Part shown: in pieces, positions 20,355 to 26,957 of the stretch
Layout of the letters: every line of letters starts with the position of its first letter
Position numbering within the stretch: the stretch's first letter is position 1
DNA from: Prolixibacteraceae bacterium
GTDB lineage: Bacteria; Bacteroidota; Bacteroidia; Bacteroidales; Prolixibacteraceae
Length of the DNA stretch: 64,000 bases
Reading direction: 5' to 3'
Assembly: GCA_019856515.1 (NCBI GenBank)
Contig: CP082230.1
Span: forward strand, 3,906,001-3,970,000
Program-made: the position numbers and the translations under genes
Notes under the pieces: generated by a model
What the model saw: only the letters and a program-made list of their open reading frames with translations
Told to the model about the DNA's origin: nothing
Database searches by the model: none

Positions 20355-21560
20355 ATGAAGAGATACATTACATTTATTGTGCTACTTTCAGTCATCTCTC
20401 TCTTTGAAAGTTGCAATCCATTTAATAAGTTCCCTGAAGCTTATCGTGATGATTTACAACAAGCAGTAAGTCAAGCTGGCGATAATGCAATAGAAATTGA
20501 AACCGCTTTAGATAAAGTTCCATCAAAGCAAAAAGAAGCGATGGCATATTTGGTTTCCTATATGCCCCAAATGGACCTAGATCAGGTTAAAGCAGACTAC
20601 CTTTTGAAGAATGTTGATCTTGCTTATCAGGCCAGAAGTAAATATAATTGGGCAAAAGAGATTCCTGATTCTATCTTCTTTAATGATGTGGTTCCTTATG
20701 CTTCGATCAATGAACATCGTGATGATTGGCGAAAAGATTTTATGGATCGTTTTTCCAACTTTATTACTCCAGAAATGTCGATGAAAGAGGCGATATATGC
20801 TGTCAATAAAAATGCAAAGAAAGAGCTTGGTGTAGCGTATAACACCAATCGTTGGAAACCTGATCAAAGCCCTTATGAATCGATGCAACAGAGTCGTGCT
20901 ACATGTACTGGTTTGTCTGTATTACTTATTGATGCCTTCCGTGCTGTTGGAATACCTGCTCGTTTTGCAGGGACCTACAATTGGTTCGATGATAGAGGCA
21001 ACCACAGCTGGGTTGAAGTATGGTTAGATGGCCAATGGTATTTTACGGAGTACTATTTCGAAGATCTAGACAAGGCTTGGTTTCTTTCGGATGCAGGAAA
21101 AGCCAATCCAAACGAATACAATCATGCTATCTTTGCAACCTCTTGGAAGCCACGAAAAGATCACTTCCCTGCCGTATGGAATGAGAATATCAAATGGATA
21201 CATGCGGAGAATGTCACAGATAGATATCTTAAAGTATATCAGAAATCTATTGAAGGACAACCACTAAAAGAAGACGAGGTCATGTTGCGTGTTGTACTAC
21301 TCAAAACAATGGCCTGCTCTGATCAGAGTGACGCTCGTGTTGCTCGTCAAATCGACCTCTACCACAAGGATAAAATCATTAGTTCTGGACAATCTCCAGA
21401 TGCATACGATGACTTGAACAACTTCCTTAAGTTTAAGGTGAAAAAGAATCAAACGTATACATTTACCTTCCCTGGAACTAACGGAGAACCTCGTTCAACG
21501 GAATTTAAAGCTACTGCCGAAAAAGATCAGATGGTACGACTGTATCAATCTGAAGAGTAG
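20355..21560 (+). CDS. Transglutaminase-like domain lipoprotein
   Basis: 401 residues. MKRYITFIVLLSVISLFESC is a lipoprotein signal with Cys20. The transglutaminase-like (papain-fold) core lies at about 175-240: Cys184 in RATCTGLSVLL, His217 in GNHSWVEVWL, and a following acidic residue in TEYYFEDLD as candidate third member of the triad. Such proteins in Bacteroidota usually act as surface or periplasmic proteases or peptide-handling enzymes; the exact reaction is not predictable. The C-terminal part (about 290-395) looks like a beta-sandwich. It follows the SusCD region on the same strand but beyond a terminator, so it is separately transcribed. A link to peptide uptake is inference. Confidence 0.82.
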   Translation: MKRYITFIVLLSVISLFESCNPFNKFPEAYRDDLQQAVSQAGDNAIEIETALDKVPSKQKEAMAYLVSYMPQMDLDQVKADYLLKNVDLAYQARSKYNWAKEIPDSIFFNDVVPYASINEHRDDWRKDFMDRFSNFITPEMSMKEAIYAVNKNAKKELGVAYNTNRWKPDQSPYESMQQSRATCTGLSVLLIDAFRAVGIPARFAGTYNWFDDRGNHSWVEVWLDGQWYFTEYYFEDLDKAWFLSDAGKANPNEYNHAIFATSWKPRKDHFPAVWNENIKWIHAENVTDRYLKVYQKSIEGQPLKEDEVMLRVVLLKTMACSDQSDARVARQIDLYHKDKIISSGQSPDAYDDLNNFLKFKVKKNQTYTFTFPGTNGEPRSTEFKATAEKDQMVRLYQSEE

Positions 21561-21574
21561 TTTTTATTTCATAC

Positions 21575-21613
21575 AAAAAAGGATCCTTATTTTTTGTAAA
21601 TAAGGATCCTTCT
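21575..21613. terminator. Convergent hairpin terminator
   Basis: AAGGATCCTTATTT (21579-21592) pairs with AAATAAGGATCCTT (21598-21611). On the minus strand the stem is followed by TTTTTTG, so it chiefly ends the amidohydrolase transcript; it may also stop the transglutaminase gene from the other side. Confidence 0.85.
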
Positions 21614-21635
21614 CATGATTGGAGTTATGAACAAT

Positions 21636-22835
21636 CTAGCCTTCTTGTTGAAAACGTATAGCCAAATACGCTAAGTTCGACATGGCTGTTTTTAATGCCT
21701 TCTCGTCAATATCGAATTTAGGGGTGTGCAACCCTCCTTTAATGTCTTCTCCTTCTCCTTTTACACCAAAGCGCATAAAACAAACTGGATATTCTAAAGA
21801 GTAATAGGCAAAATCTTCACAAGTCATCCTTAGATCCATCGACTCGACACACGCTTCTCCTAACAGCTCCTTGGCATATCCCATGGCCCGTACAGTGGCT
21901 TTATCGTCATTGTGAAGTACGGGGTAACCATGTTTAATTTCCAAATCTACAGATGCCCCCATGGCTGCAGCCGTTCCATGAGCAACCTCCGCCATACGTC
22001 GCTTCGCTTCGGCTCTCCAAGCTTCGTTCATTGTACGGAATGTACCTGCTACCACCACTTCATTGGGTATGATATTGGTCGCTCCGTCTGCAATCACCTT
22101 CCCAAAAGAGAGAACTGTAGGTATCGTAGCAGGAGCATTGCGACTAACAATCTGTTGCATGGATGTCAATATATGGGCTGTCGTAAGTACGGTATCGGTT
22201 AGTTTATGTGGAAGTGCACCGTGTCCTCCTTTGCCTTTCACCGTAAAGTGGATCTCATCTCCAGAAGCCATATACATTCCTGGTCTGAAACCAACATGTC
22301 CAACCTCCATCTCAGGTAATACATGCTGTCCTAAAATTATATCGGGCTTAAAAGCATCTAATGCACCAGATTCTAACATGAGCTTCGCTCCACCTGGGTG
22401 CTCTTCTTCTCCTGGTTGGAAGATAAGAACGATAGTACCAGCAAATTCATCCTCTAACTGTTTTAACATCTTTGCCGCCCCCAGTAGTGCAGCACTATGT
22501 GCATCATGACCACAGGCATGCATCACACCACTGTTTGTCGAACAGTATGGCGCATCGCTATCTTCCTTGATTGGAAGTGCATCCATATCTGCACGAAGAG
22601 CGATGGTAGGTCCTGTGCCCTTCTTCTTGCCTTCTATATGGCCTACGATTCCAGTCTTAACATATCCAGCGGTGAAAGGTATTTGAAGTTCTGTAAGCTT
22701 CTCCTGTATATACTTAGAGGTCTCAAACTCTTCAAACGAGAGCTCTGGGTTTTGGTGAAAGTGTCGTCTAAAGCCAACGACTTCGTCATAAAACGACTCC
22801 GCTAATTCATCTATTTGGTGAATAAGGTTTTGCAT
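21636..22835 (-). CDS. M20-family metal-dependent amidohydrolase
   Basis: 399 residues from the ATG at 22835; a longer frame reaching 22880 would overlap the upstream permease gene and adds unusual residues. Zinc ligands are visible in ALRADMDALPI (about 80-89), HACGHDAH (106-113, with Cys108, His110) and PGEEEHPGGA (141-150, Glu143/144). This is the M20D pattern of N-acyl-amino-acid, hippurate and IAA-amino-acid hydrolases, with an inserted dimerisation domain (GKGGHGALPH). It probably releases amino acids from N-acyl conjugates in the cytoplasm. It lies 16 bases downstream of a TSUP permease in one likely operon. Substrate not determined. Confidence 0.9.
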   Translation of the reverse strand: MQNLIHQIDELAESFYDEVVGFRRHFHQNPELSFEEFETSKYIQEKLTELQIPFTAGYVKTGIVGHIEGKKKGTGPTIALRADMDALPIKEDSDAPYCSTNSGVMHACGHDAHSAALLGAAKMLKQLEDEFAGTIVLIFQPGEEEHPGGAKLMLESGALDAFKPDIILGQHVLPEMEVGHVGFRPGMYMASGDEIHFTVKGKGGHGALPHKLTDTVLTTAHILTSMQQIVSRNAPATIPTVLSFGKVIADGATNIIPNEVVVAGTFRTMNEAWRAEAKRRMAEVAHGTAAAMGASVDLEIKHGYPVLHNDDKATVRAMGYAKELLGEACVESMDLRMTCEDFAYYSLEYPVCFMRFGVKGEGEDIKGGLHTPKFDIDEKALKTAMSNLAYLAIRFQQEG

Positions 22836-22851
22836 AGGGTTATCTATCTTT

Positions 22852-23220
22852 CTATTTTCCAAAAAACATTTTAATTCCAATCAATACAAGGTAGACAGCA
22901 AATATTTTTTTCAACATCTTATCTGGTATCGAAACGCTAAATTTCGCACCTATCCAAGCTCCGAGAACAAAAACGATCATAATGATGAAAGCATATTGCC
23001 AATTGATGTTACCATGTTTGTGATAGGTGATAGCAGCTAAGATTCCCGTTGGAGGTAGTAGTATCGCGATGCTTGTTCCTTGGGCCATGTGTTGTGACAT
23101 TCCAAAAAACAGTGCAAGTGCTGGTATCAATACGATTCCCCCTCCAACACCTAATGCTCCACTTACAACTCCAGCTATCAAACCAATCAGTCCGAGTATT
23201 ACAATATCATTTATTGCCAT
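22852..23220 (-). CDS. Short TSUP (TauE/SafE-like) membrane permease
   Basis: 122 residues from ATG at 23220, preferred over TTG at 23232. Contains the TSUP signature GLIAGVVSGALGVGGGIVLIPAL near the N-terminus and four hydrophobic segments. This is half the usual length of a TauE/SafE exporter (about 250 residues with two repeats), so it may dimerise; single-repeat family members are known. TSUP proteins move sulfite, sulfoacetate or related organic anions. It is first in a two-gene unit with the M20 amidohydrolase. Confidence 0.85.
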   Translation of the reverse strand: MAINDIVILGLIGLIAGVVSGALGVGGGIVLIPALALFFGMSQHMAQGTSIAILLPPTGILAAITYHKHGNINWQYAFIIMIVFVLGAWIGAKFSVSIPDKMLKKIFAVYLVLIGIKMFFGK

Positions 23221-23519
23221 AATAAGATACAATTTTCTTAGTTAACACTAACCGTAAAACTAACAAAATACTTGGGGGAAAAGATCTTTAATAGTATTGG
23301 AAATATGCACTTTGTGCTAATTTATAATCAATAATACTAAGGCATGGTCGATTGTACTATCCATCTCTCATTTCATCTTGTAATCCTTCAGATTAAAGAA
23401 TAATCAGAAGAAGAGATGACACCTCAATTTCATGATTCAATTGCAGTAAAGTAGTATTTACAACCTTCCGTTAGGGTGAGGTGCTATCTCAAGACATAAT
23501 TGGAGTGCAATATCAAGAC
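23221..23519. other. Intergenic region with an interrupted inverted repeat
   Basis: No gene seen. GAGATGACACCTCA (23413-23426) and TGAGGTGCTATCTC (23477-23490) are complementary except at one or two positions, around a 50-base spacer. This might form a hairpin downstream of the haemoglobin gene (minus strand) or be a relic of a small element. Confidence 0.35.
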
Positions 23520-23906
23520 TTAATCCATAGAGAAAGGCTTGTCTTTATAAGCTCCAATTCTCTGTTGGAACATCTTTGCAATATTCTGAGCCCTGACTTT
23601 TGCGTGGTCTGCTACTGGACCAAAGAATAGTTCATCCAAAGTAATCAAAAAGAGCTGTACCCATCTCTCAAAATGCTCTTCGGAGATTGGGAGTGTAAGG
23701 TGTTTCATTAATGGATTACCGACATAATTGTTTTGATCTAGAAGCATTGATCCCCAGAAGCGATACATCTTCTCTAGATGTTCGGGCCAATTTCCTTGAA
23801 TCTTCTCATTGAAGATTGGTGCCAAGATTTCGTCTTCGCCTACCTTAGCATAGAAGCTGTCTACCATTAACTTAATGTCAGCTTCGTTGGTGATATCATG
23901 TTTCAT
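23520..23906 (-). CDS. Group III truncated haemoglobin
   Basis: 128 residues, the usual size for the family. Features of group III (Ctb-like) globins: FYAKVGEDEILAPIFN at the N-terminus, WPEHLEKMYRFWGSML (40-55) and proximal haem ligand His78 in EEHFERWVQLF. It binds haem in the cytoplasm and is generally tied to oxygen or nitric oxide handling under low oxygen, which suits an organism that also carries cytochrome bd. Single-gene unit with a promoter box just upstream (23925-23932). Confidence 0.9.
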   Translation of the reverse strand: MKHDITNEADIKLMVDSFYAKVGEDEILAPIFNEKIQGNWPEHLEKMYRFWGSMLLDQNNYVGNPLMKHLTLPISEEHFERWVQLFLITLDELFFGPVADHAKVRAQNIAKMFQQRIGAYKDKPFSMD

Positions 23907-23924
23907 TATCTATACCTTTTATTA

Positions 23925-23932
23925 CAAAGTTA
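23925..23932 (-). promoter_or_regulatory. -7 promoter element for truncated haemoglobin
   Basis: CAAAGTTA on plus reads TAACTTTG on minus, matching TAnnTTTG. The implied start leaves a 5' leader of about 12 bases. No clear -33 box. Confidence 0.5.
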
Positions 23933-24051
23933 CAAAAAGAGACGTTAATATCTTTTATTTGAAGTGTTATAAAAACAAAACAAGCATAAGGATGGAGTCA
24001 TCGTATATGCTTGTTTGTCATGATATTATTATTATGAACCAATTGTTCTAT

Positions 24052-25401
24052 CTAGAACATTACACCAGTATAGTTGTGTGGTGTAATGGCTTTAAGCTCC
24101 TCTTTAATGTCCTCATTAACATCTAATGTGTCGATAAAGTCATGAATCACTTCTTGATTCATCTTCTTGTTGGTACGAGTTAACTCTTTAAGCTTCTCAT
24201 AAGGATTAGGATAGGCCTCACGACGAAGTATCGTTTGAATGGCTTCTGCTACCACAGCCCAATTGTCATCAAGATCCTTCTCTAACTCATCGTTGTTCAG
24301 AAGAAGTTTATCAAGTCCTTTCAATGTCGACTTAATAGAGATAACTGTGTGAGCAAAAGGAACTCCAATATTTCTTAAAACAGTTGAATCTGTTAAATCA
24401 CGTTGTAGACGTGAAACAGGAAGTTTTGCTGAAAGATGTTCAAACATTGCATTGGCTATTCCCACATTTCCTTCAGAATTCTCAAAATCGATAGGATTCA
24501 CTTTATGTGGCATGGCTGACGATCCTACTTCTCCCGCTTTGATCTTCTGCTTGAAGTATCCCATCGAGATATAGGTCCACATATCACGATTCAAATCCAA
24601 AATGATCGTATTGATACGTTTCATGTTGTCAAATGTAGCACTATAGTTGTCATAGTGTGCAATTTGTGTTGTCAACTGAGATCTCTCTAGCTTTAGGTGA
24701 TCGTTCACAAAATTGTTTGCAAACTCAACCCAATTAATCTCTGGGTAGGCAACAATATGTGCATTGAAATTACCTGTGGCGCCACCAAATTTTGCATAAC
24801 ATGGAATGGCTTTAAGAAGCTCTAACTGTACAAGCAAACGCTCTACAAAAACAAGTATCTCTTTCCCTAATCGGGTAGGAGAAGCTGGTTGACCATGTGT
24901 TTTAGCCAACATTGGAATCTGCTTCCACTCTTCTGCTAGTTGTGTTAATTTCTCAATTAACTCTTCTAACATCGGAAGATAAACCTCTTGAATAGCATCT
25001 TTTATAGAGCAAGGAACAGAGGTGTTGTTTATATCTTGTGATGTTAATCCAAAATGGATAAACTCTTTATCGTCCCCAATCTGAAGCGCATCGAATCTCT
25101 CTTTGATGAAATACTCTACCGCTTTTACATCGTGGTTCGTAACTGACTCTATCTCTTTGATACGAAGCGCATCCTTCTCTGTGAAGTTTTTATATATATC
25201 ACGAATGGCATCATATTTCGATTTGTCGAATCCCTCCAATTGTGGTAATGGAAGTTCGCATAGTGCGATAAAATATTCGATTTCAACAAACACACGATAT
25301 TTAATCAATGCATATTCTGAGAAGTACTCTCCAAGTGAAGCAACTTTGCCTCGATATCTTCCGTCTACAGGAGATATGGCTGTAAGATTATTCAGTTCCA
25401 T
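24052..25401 (-). CDS. purB: Adenylosuccinate lyase
   Basis: 449 residues, close to the 456 of the E. coli-type enzyme. Begins MELNNLTAISPVDGRYRGKV, characteristic of that type. Contains KTHGQPASPTRLGK (167-180, general-acid His169) and the fumarase/lyase signature GSSAMPHKVNPIDFENSEGN (293-312) with the flexible-loop serines. It catalyses two steps of purine synthesis: SAICAR to AICAR, and adenylosuccinate to AMP, releasing fumarate. Monocistronic, with a TAnnTTTG box at 25432-25439. Confidence 0.97.
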   Translation of the reverse strand: MELNNLTAISPVDGRYRGKVASLGEYFSEYALIKYRVFVEIEYFIALCELPLPQLEGFDKSKYDAIRDIYKNFTEKDALRIKEIESVTNHDVKAVEYFIKERFDALQIGDDKEFIHFGLTSQDINNTSVPCSIKDAIQEVYLPMLEELIEKLTQLAEEWKQIPMLAKTHGQPASPTRLGKEILVFVERLLVQLELLKAIPCYAKFGGATGNFNAHIVAYPEINWVEFANNFVNDHLKLERSQLTTQIAHYDNYSATFDNMKRINTIILDLNRDMWTYISMGYFKQKIKAGEVGSSAMPHKVNPIDFENSEGNVGIANAMFEHLSAKLPVSRLQRDLTDSTVLRNIGVPFAHTVISIKSTLKGLDKLLLNNDELEKDLDDNWAVVAEAIQTILRREAYPNPYEKLKELTRTNKKMNQEVIHDFIDTLDVNEDIKEELKAITPHNYTGVMF

Positions 25402-25431
25402 GACCTTTATTTCAGATGTTTTGAATATTTA

Positions 25432-25439
25432 CAAAAGTA
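25432..25439 (-). promoter_or_regulatory. -7 promoter element for purB
   Basis: CAAAAGTA on plus is TACTTTTG on minus (TAnnTTTG). The start codon is about 25 bases from the implied transcription start. Confidence 0.5.
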
Positions 25440-25808
25440 GTAAATTGTTGCAAGATATTTGTTGTAAAAACGCCAACACCACATCCTTCCTGCTTAAACC
25501 AATGTTTTATAGTTTGGTTCAAATAACTTATGTGAAAGATTGATTATTTACTATGTTGTAAGTTAGGTTGTTGTGTTTGAACTGTTGTTAGTTTAATTAT
25601 TTGTGAAATAATATATGTCTTACCTAAACGATATTCATAAAAATGTTTGCCAATAGACTATATGTTTACAATAAATTCAGTTATCTAAAATAGTGCCTTG
25701 CAATCTTGTCTAATGTTGAATATTATCACCGTTTTATCACATGATGAAGCGATAGTGTATTCGTTCATTATTTACTCGATTCTATAGTGGATTAGGAGGG
25801 AGATAACC

Positions 25809-25904
25809 ATGAAACTACACTATCATAAAAACACGTATAAATTACGATTACGTTACGGTTTCCTTACCTTTTTGCCCTGTTTTGGTAAGGGAAGGGTAAG
25901 TTAA
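25809..25904 (+). CDS. Possible 31-residue basic peptide (uncertain)
   Basis: ATG at 25809 is preceded by GGAGGGAGATAACC, a strong Shine-Dalgarno-like run that is unusual in Bacteroidota. The peptide begins MKLHYHKNTYKLRLRYGFLT and continues with FLPCFGKG; it is strongly basic then hydrophobic and ends inside the first of three 11-bp repeats. No family recognised. It could be a chance frame in a repeat module. Confidence 0.25.
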   Translation: MKLHYHKNTYKLRLRYGFLTFLPCFGKGRVS

Positions 25905-25925
25905 GGGTAACTTAAGGGTAAGTTT
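25893..25925 (+). repeat. Three 11-bp direct repeats, A-B-A pattern
   Basis: AGGGTAAGTTA, AGGGTAACTTA, AGGGTAAGTTT, contiguous with exact 11-base period. The middle copy differs from the outer two at one core position. Preceded by TTGCCCTGTTTT at 25872-25883. A module with similar layout occurs on the minus strand at 56712-56744. Confidence 0.8.
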
Positions 25926-26347
25926 ACCCCCTGTTTGCCCCTTGTTTGCTATAGTGTTGGGGCTGTTTTGAATGGTGTTGTTTATTTATTGATGAGGAAA
26001 AAGAAGTAGTGTGAAGTGTGGTCATTTTTTATTTTCAAGATTATGAGATTGTCTCAAAAGTTTGTAGATATCCTATTATATCCCCCCCTGTAGTTTGCGA
26101 TATTAGAAGGGTTTGATGTTTGACATGTGTTTTTATTATGTTGATTTTTTTTTGCATGCCTTACATCTATTGAAATGTTGCCAAACCATAAAGAAGACGT
26201 GGTTTCTTCTAGAATGTTTTAAAATGAGCAGAACTTTGTGAAAAAAGATTTTAAACGATTCAAGCTATAACCTTAAGATTATGAATGTAGTCGAGGTTGT
26301 AGGGACTTGTGCGTAGTGGTAAAGATGAAAAAAGATTGGTTAAAATG

Positions 26348-26378
26348 TTTGCAACAAATAGAAATTGACCTATATTTG
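26348..26378 (+). promoter_or_regulatory. Consensus promoter for the tRNA-Val cluster
   Basis: TTTG (26348-26351), 19-base spacer, TATATTTG (26371-26378): a textbook Bacteroidota housekeeping promoter, about 20 bases before the first tRNA. Confidence 0.88.
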
Positions 26379-26398
26379 CACCGCAATTGTGAACAAAT

Positions 26399-26473
26399 GG
26401 GAGATTAGCTCAGTTGGTTTAGAGCATCTGCCTTACAAGCAGAGGGTCGCTGGTTCGAATCCAGCATTTCCCA
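26399..26473 (+). tRNA. tRNA-Val (TAC), copy 1
   Basis: Cloverleaf: acceptor GGGAGAT/ATTTCCC, D arm GCTC/GAGC, anticodon stem TCTGC/GCAGA with loop CTTACAA (anticodon TAC), T arm GCTGG/CCAGC with TTCGAAT loop. Followed by CCA at 26474-26476, which the other two copies lack, so the encoded CCA may be chance. Confidence 0.96.
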
Positions 26474-26498
26474 CCATTGAACACATTGATATCCATTC

Positions 26499-26573
26499 GG
26501 GAGATTAGCTCAGTTGGTTTAGAGCATCTGCCTTACAAGCAGAGGGTCGCTGGTTCGAATCCAGCATTTCCCA
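26499..26573 (+). tRNA. tRNA-Val (TAC), copy 2
   Basis: Identical to copy 1 over the mature tRNA and placed exactly 100 bases later. Spacer contains TTGATATCCATTC. The 3' end is ACGA, so CCA must be added after transcription. Confidence 0.96.
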
Positions 26574-26598
26574 CGAAAAAACGTATTGATATCCATTC

Positions 26599-26673
26599 GG
26601 GAGATTAGCTCAGTTGGTTTAGAGCATCTGCCTTACAAGCAGAGGGTCGCTGGTTCGAATCCAGCATTTCCCA
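26599..26673 (+). tRNA. tRNA-Val (TAC), copy 3
   Basis: Identical mature sequence, again at 100-base spacing with the same spacer block TTGATATCCATTC. No encoded CCA. Followed directly by a terminator. Confidence 0.96.
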
Positions 26674-26680
26674 CATTAAG

Positions 26681-26715
26681 AAAAAGCCACTTCATTTTAT
26701 GAGGTGGCTTTTTTG
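26681..26715 (+). terminator. Terminator of the tRNA-Val cluster
   Basis: AAAAAGCCACTTCA (26681-26694) pairs with TGAGGTGGCTTTTT (26700-26713) with one G-T pair, then a T-run. Confidence 0.9.
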
Positions 26716-26957
26716 TTTTATTCATATTCGATGTCTGGTATATGCTATAAATAATCTACTATTGTGTTTTATTATTCGATATTACTACAAATGTTAATTA
26801 ATGCAATAATGTATTTAAATAGCAGAAATACAGCGGTTTGAATGTGTGTTTTGTGGTAGTTGTTGTTACTCAGTTGTTAACAATAATTATTTAAATGTTA
26901 TATATAGTCTTCGAAAATATTTATATTCGCTATTGATAATTAACATGTTATTGACTT

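Larger units (their letters stand above)
25440..26347. other. Gene-poor region upstream of the tRNA cluster
   Basis: About 900 bases. Holds a possible 31-codon ORF (25809-25904), a small hairpin (CCTTACC 25862-25868 with GGTAAGG 25884-25890) and three 11-bp direct repeats (25893-25925). Nothing else could be supported on either strand. Confidence 0.5.

Noticed and set aside
21912..22805. Plus-strand frames opposite the M20 amidohydrolase
   Set aside because: Shadows of a conserved coding region with clear zinc-site motifs.
22836..22880. N-terminal extension of the M20 amidohydrolase
   Set aside because: It would overlap the TSUP gene end and adds residues not typical of the family; ATG 22835 is better.
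23413..23490. Miniature transposable element
   Set aside because: Single imperfect inverted repeat, no target-site duplication, no second copy seen in the window.
25893..25925. Telomere-like repeat or plasmid replication iterons
   Set aside because: Only three units, no replication initiator gene nearby, and housekeeping genes on both sides.
26399..26673. Integration site of a mobile element at the tRNA-Val genes
   Set aside because: No integrase gene or partial tRNA copy flanks the cluster; the surrounding genes look chromosomal.
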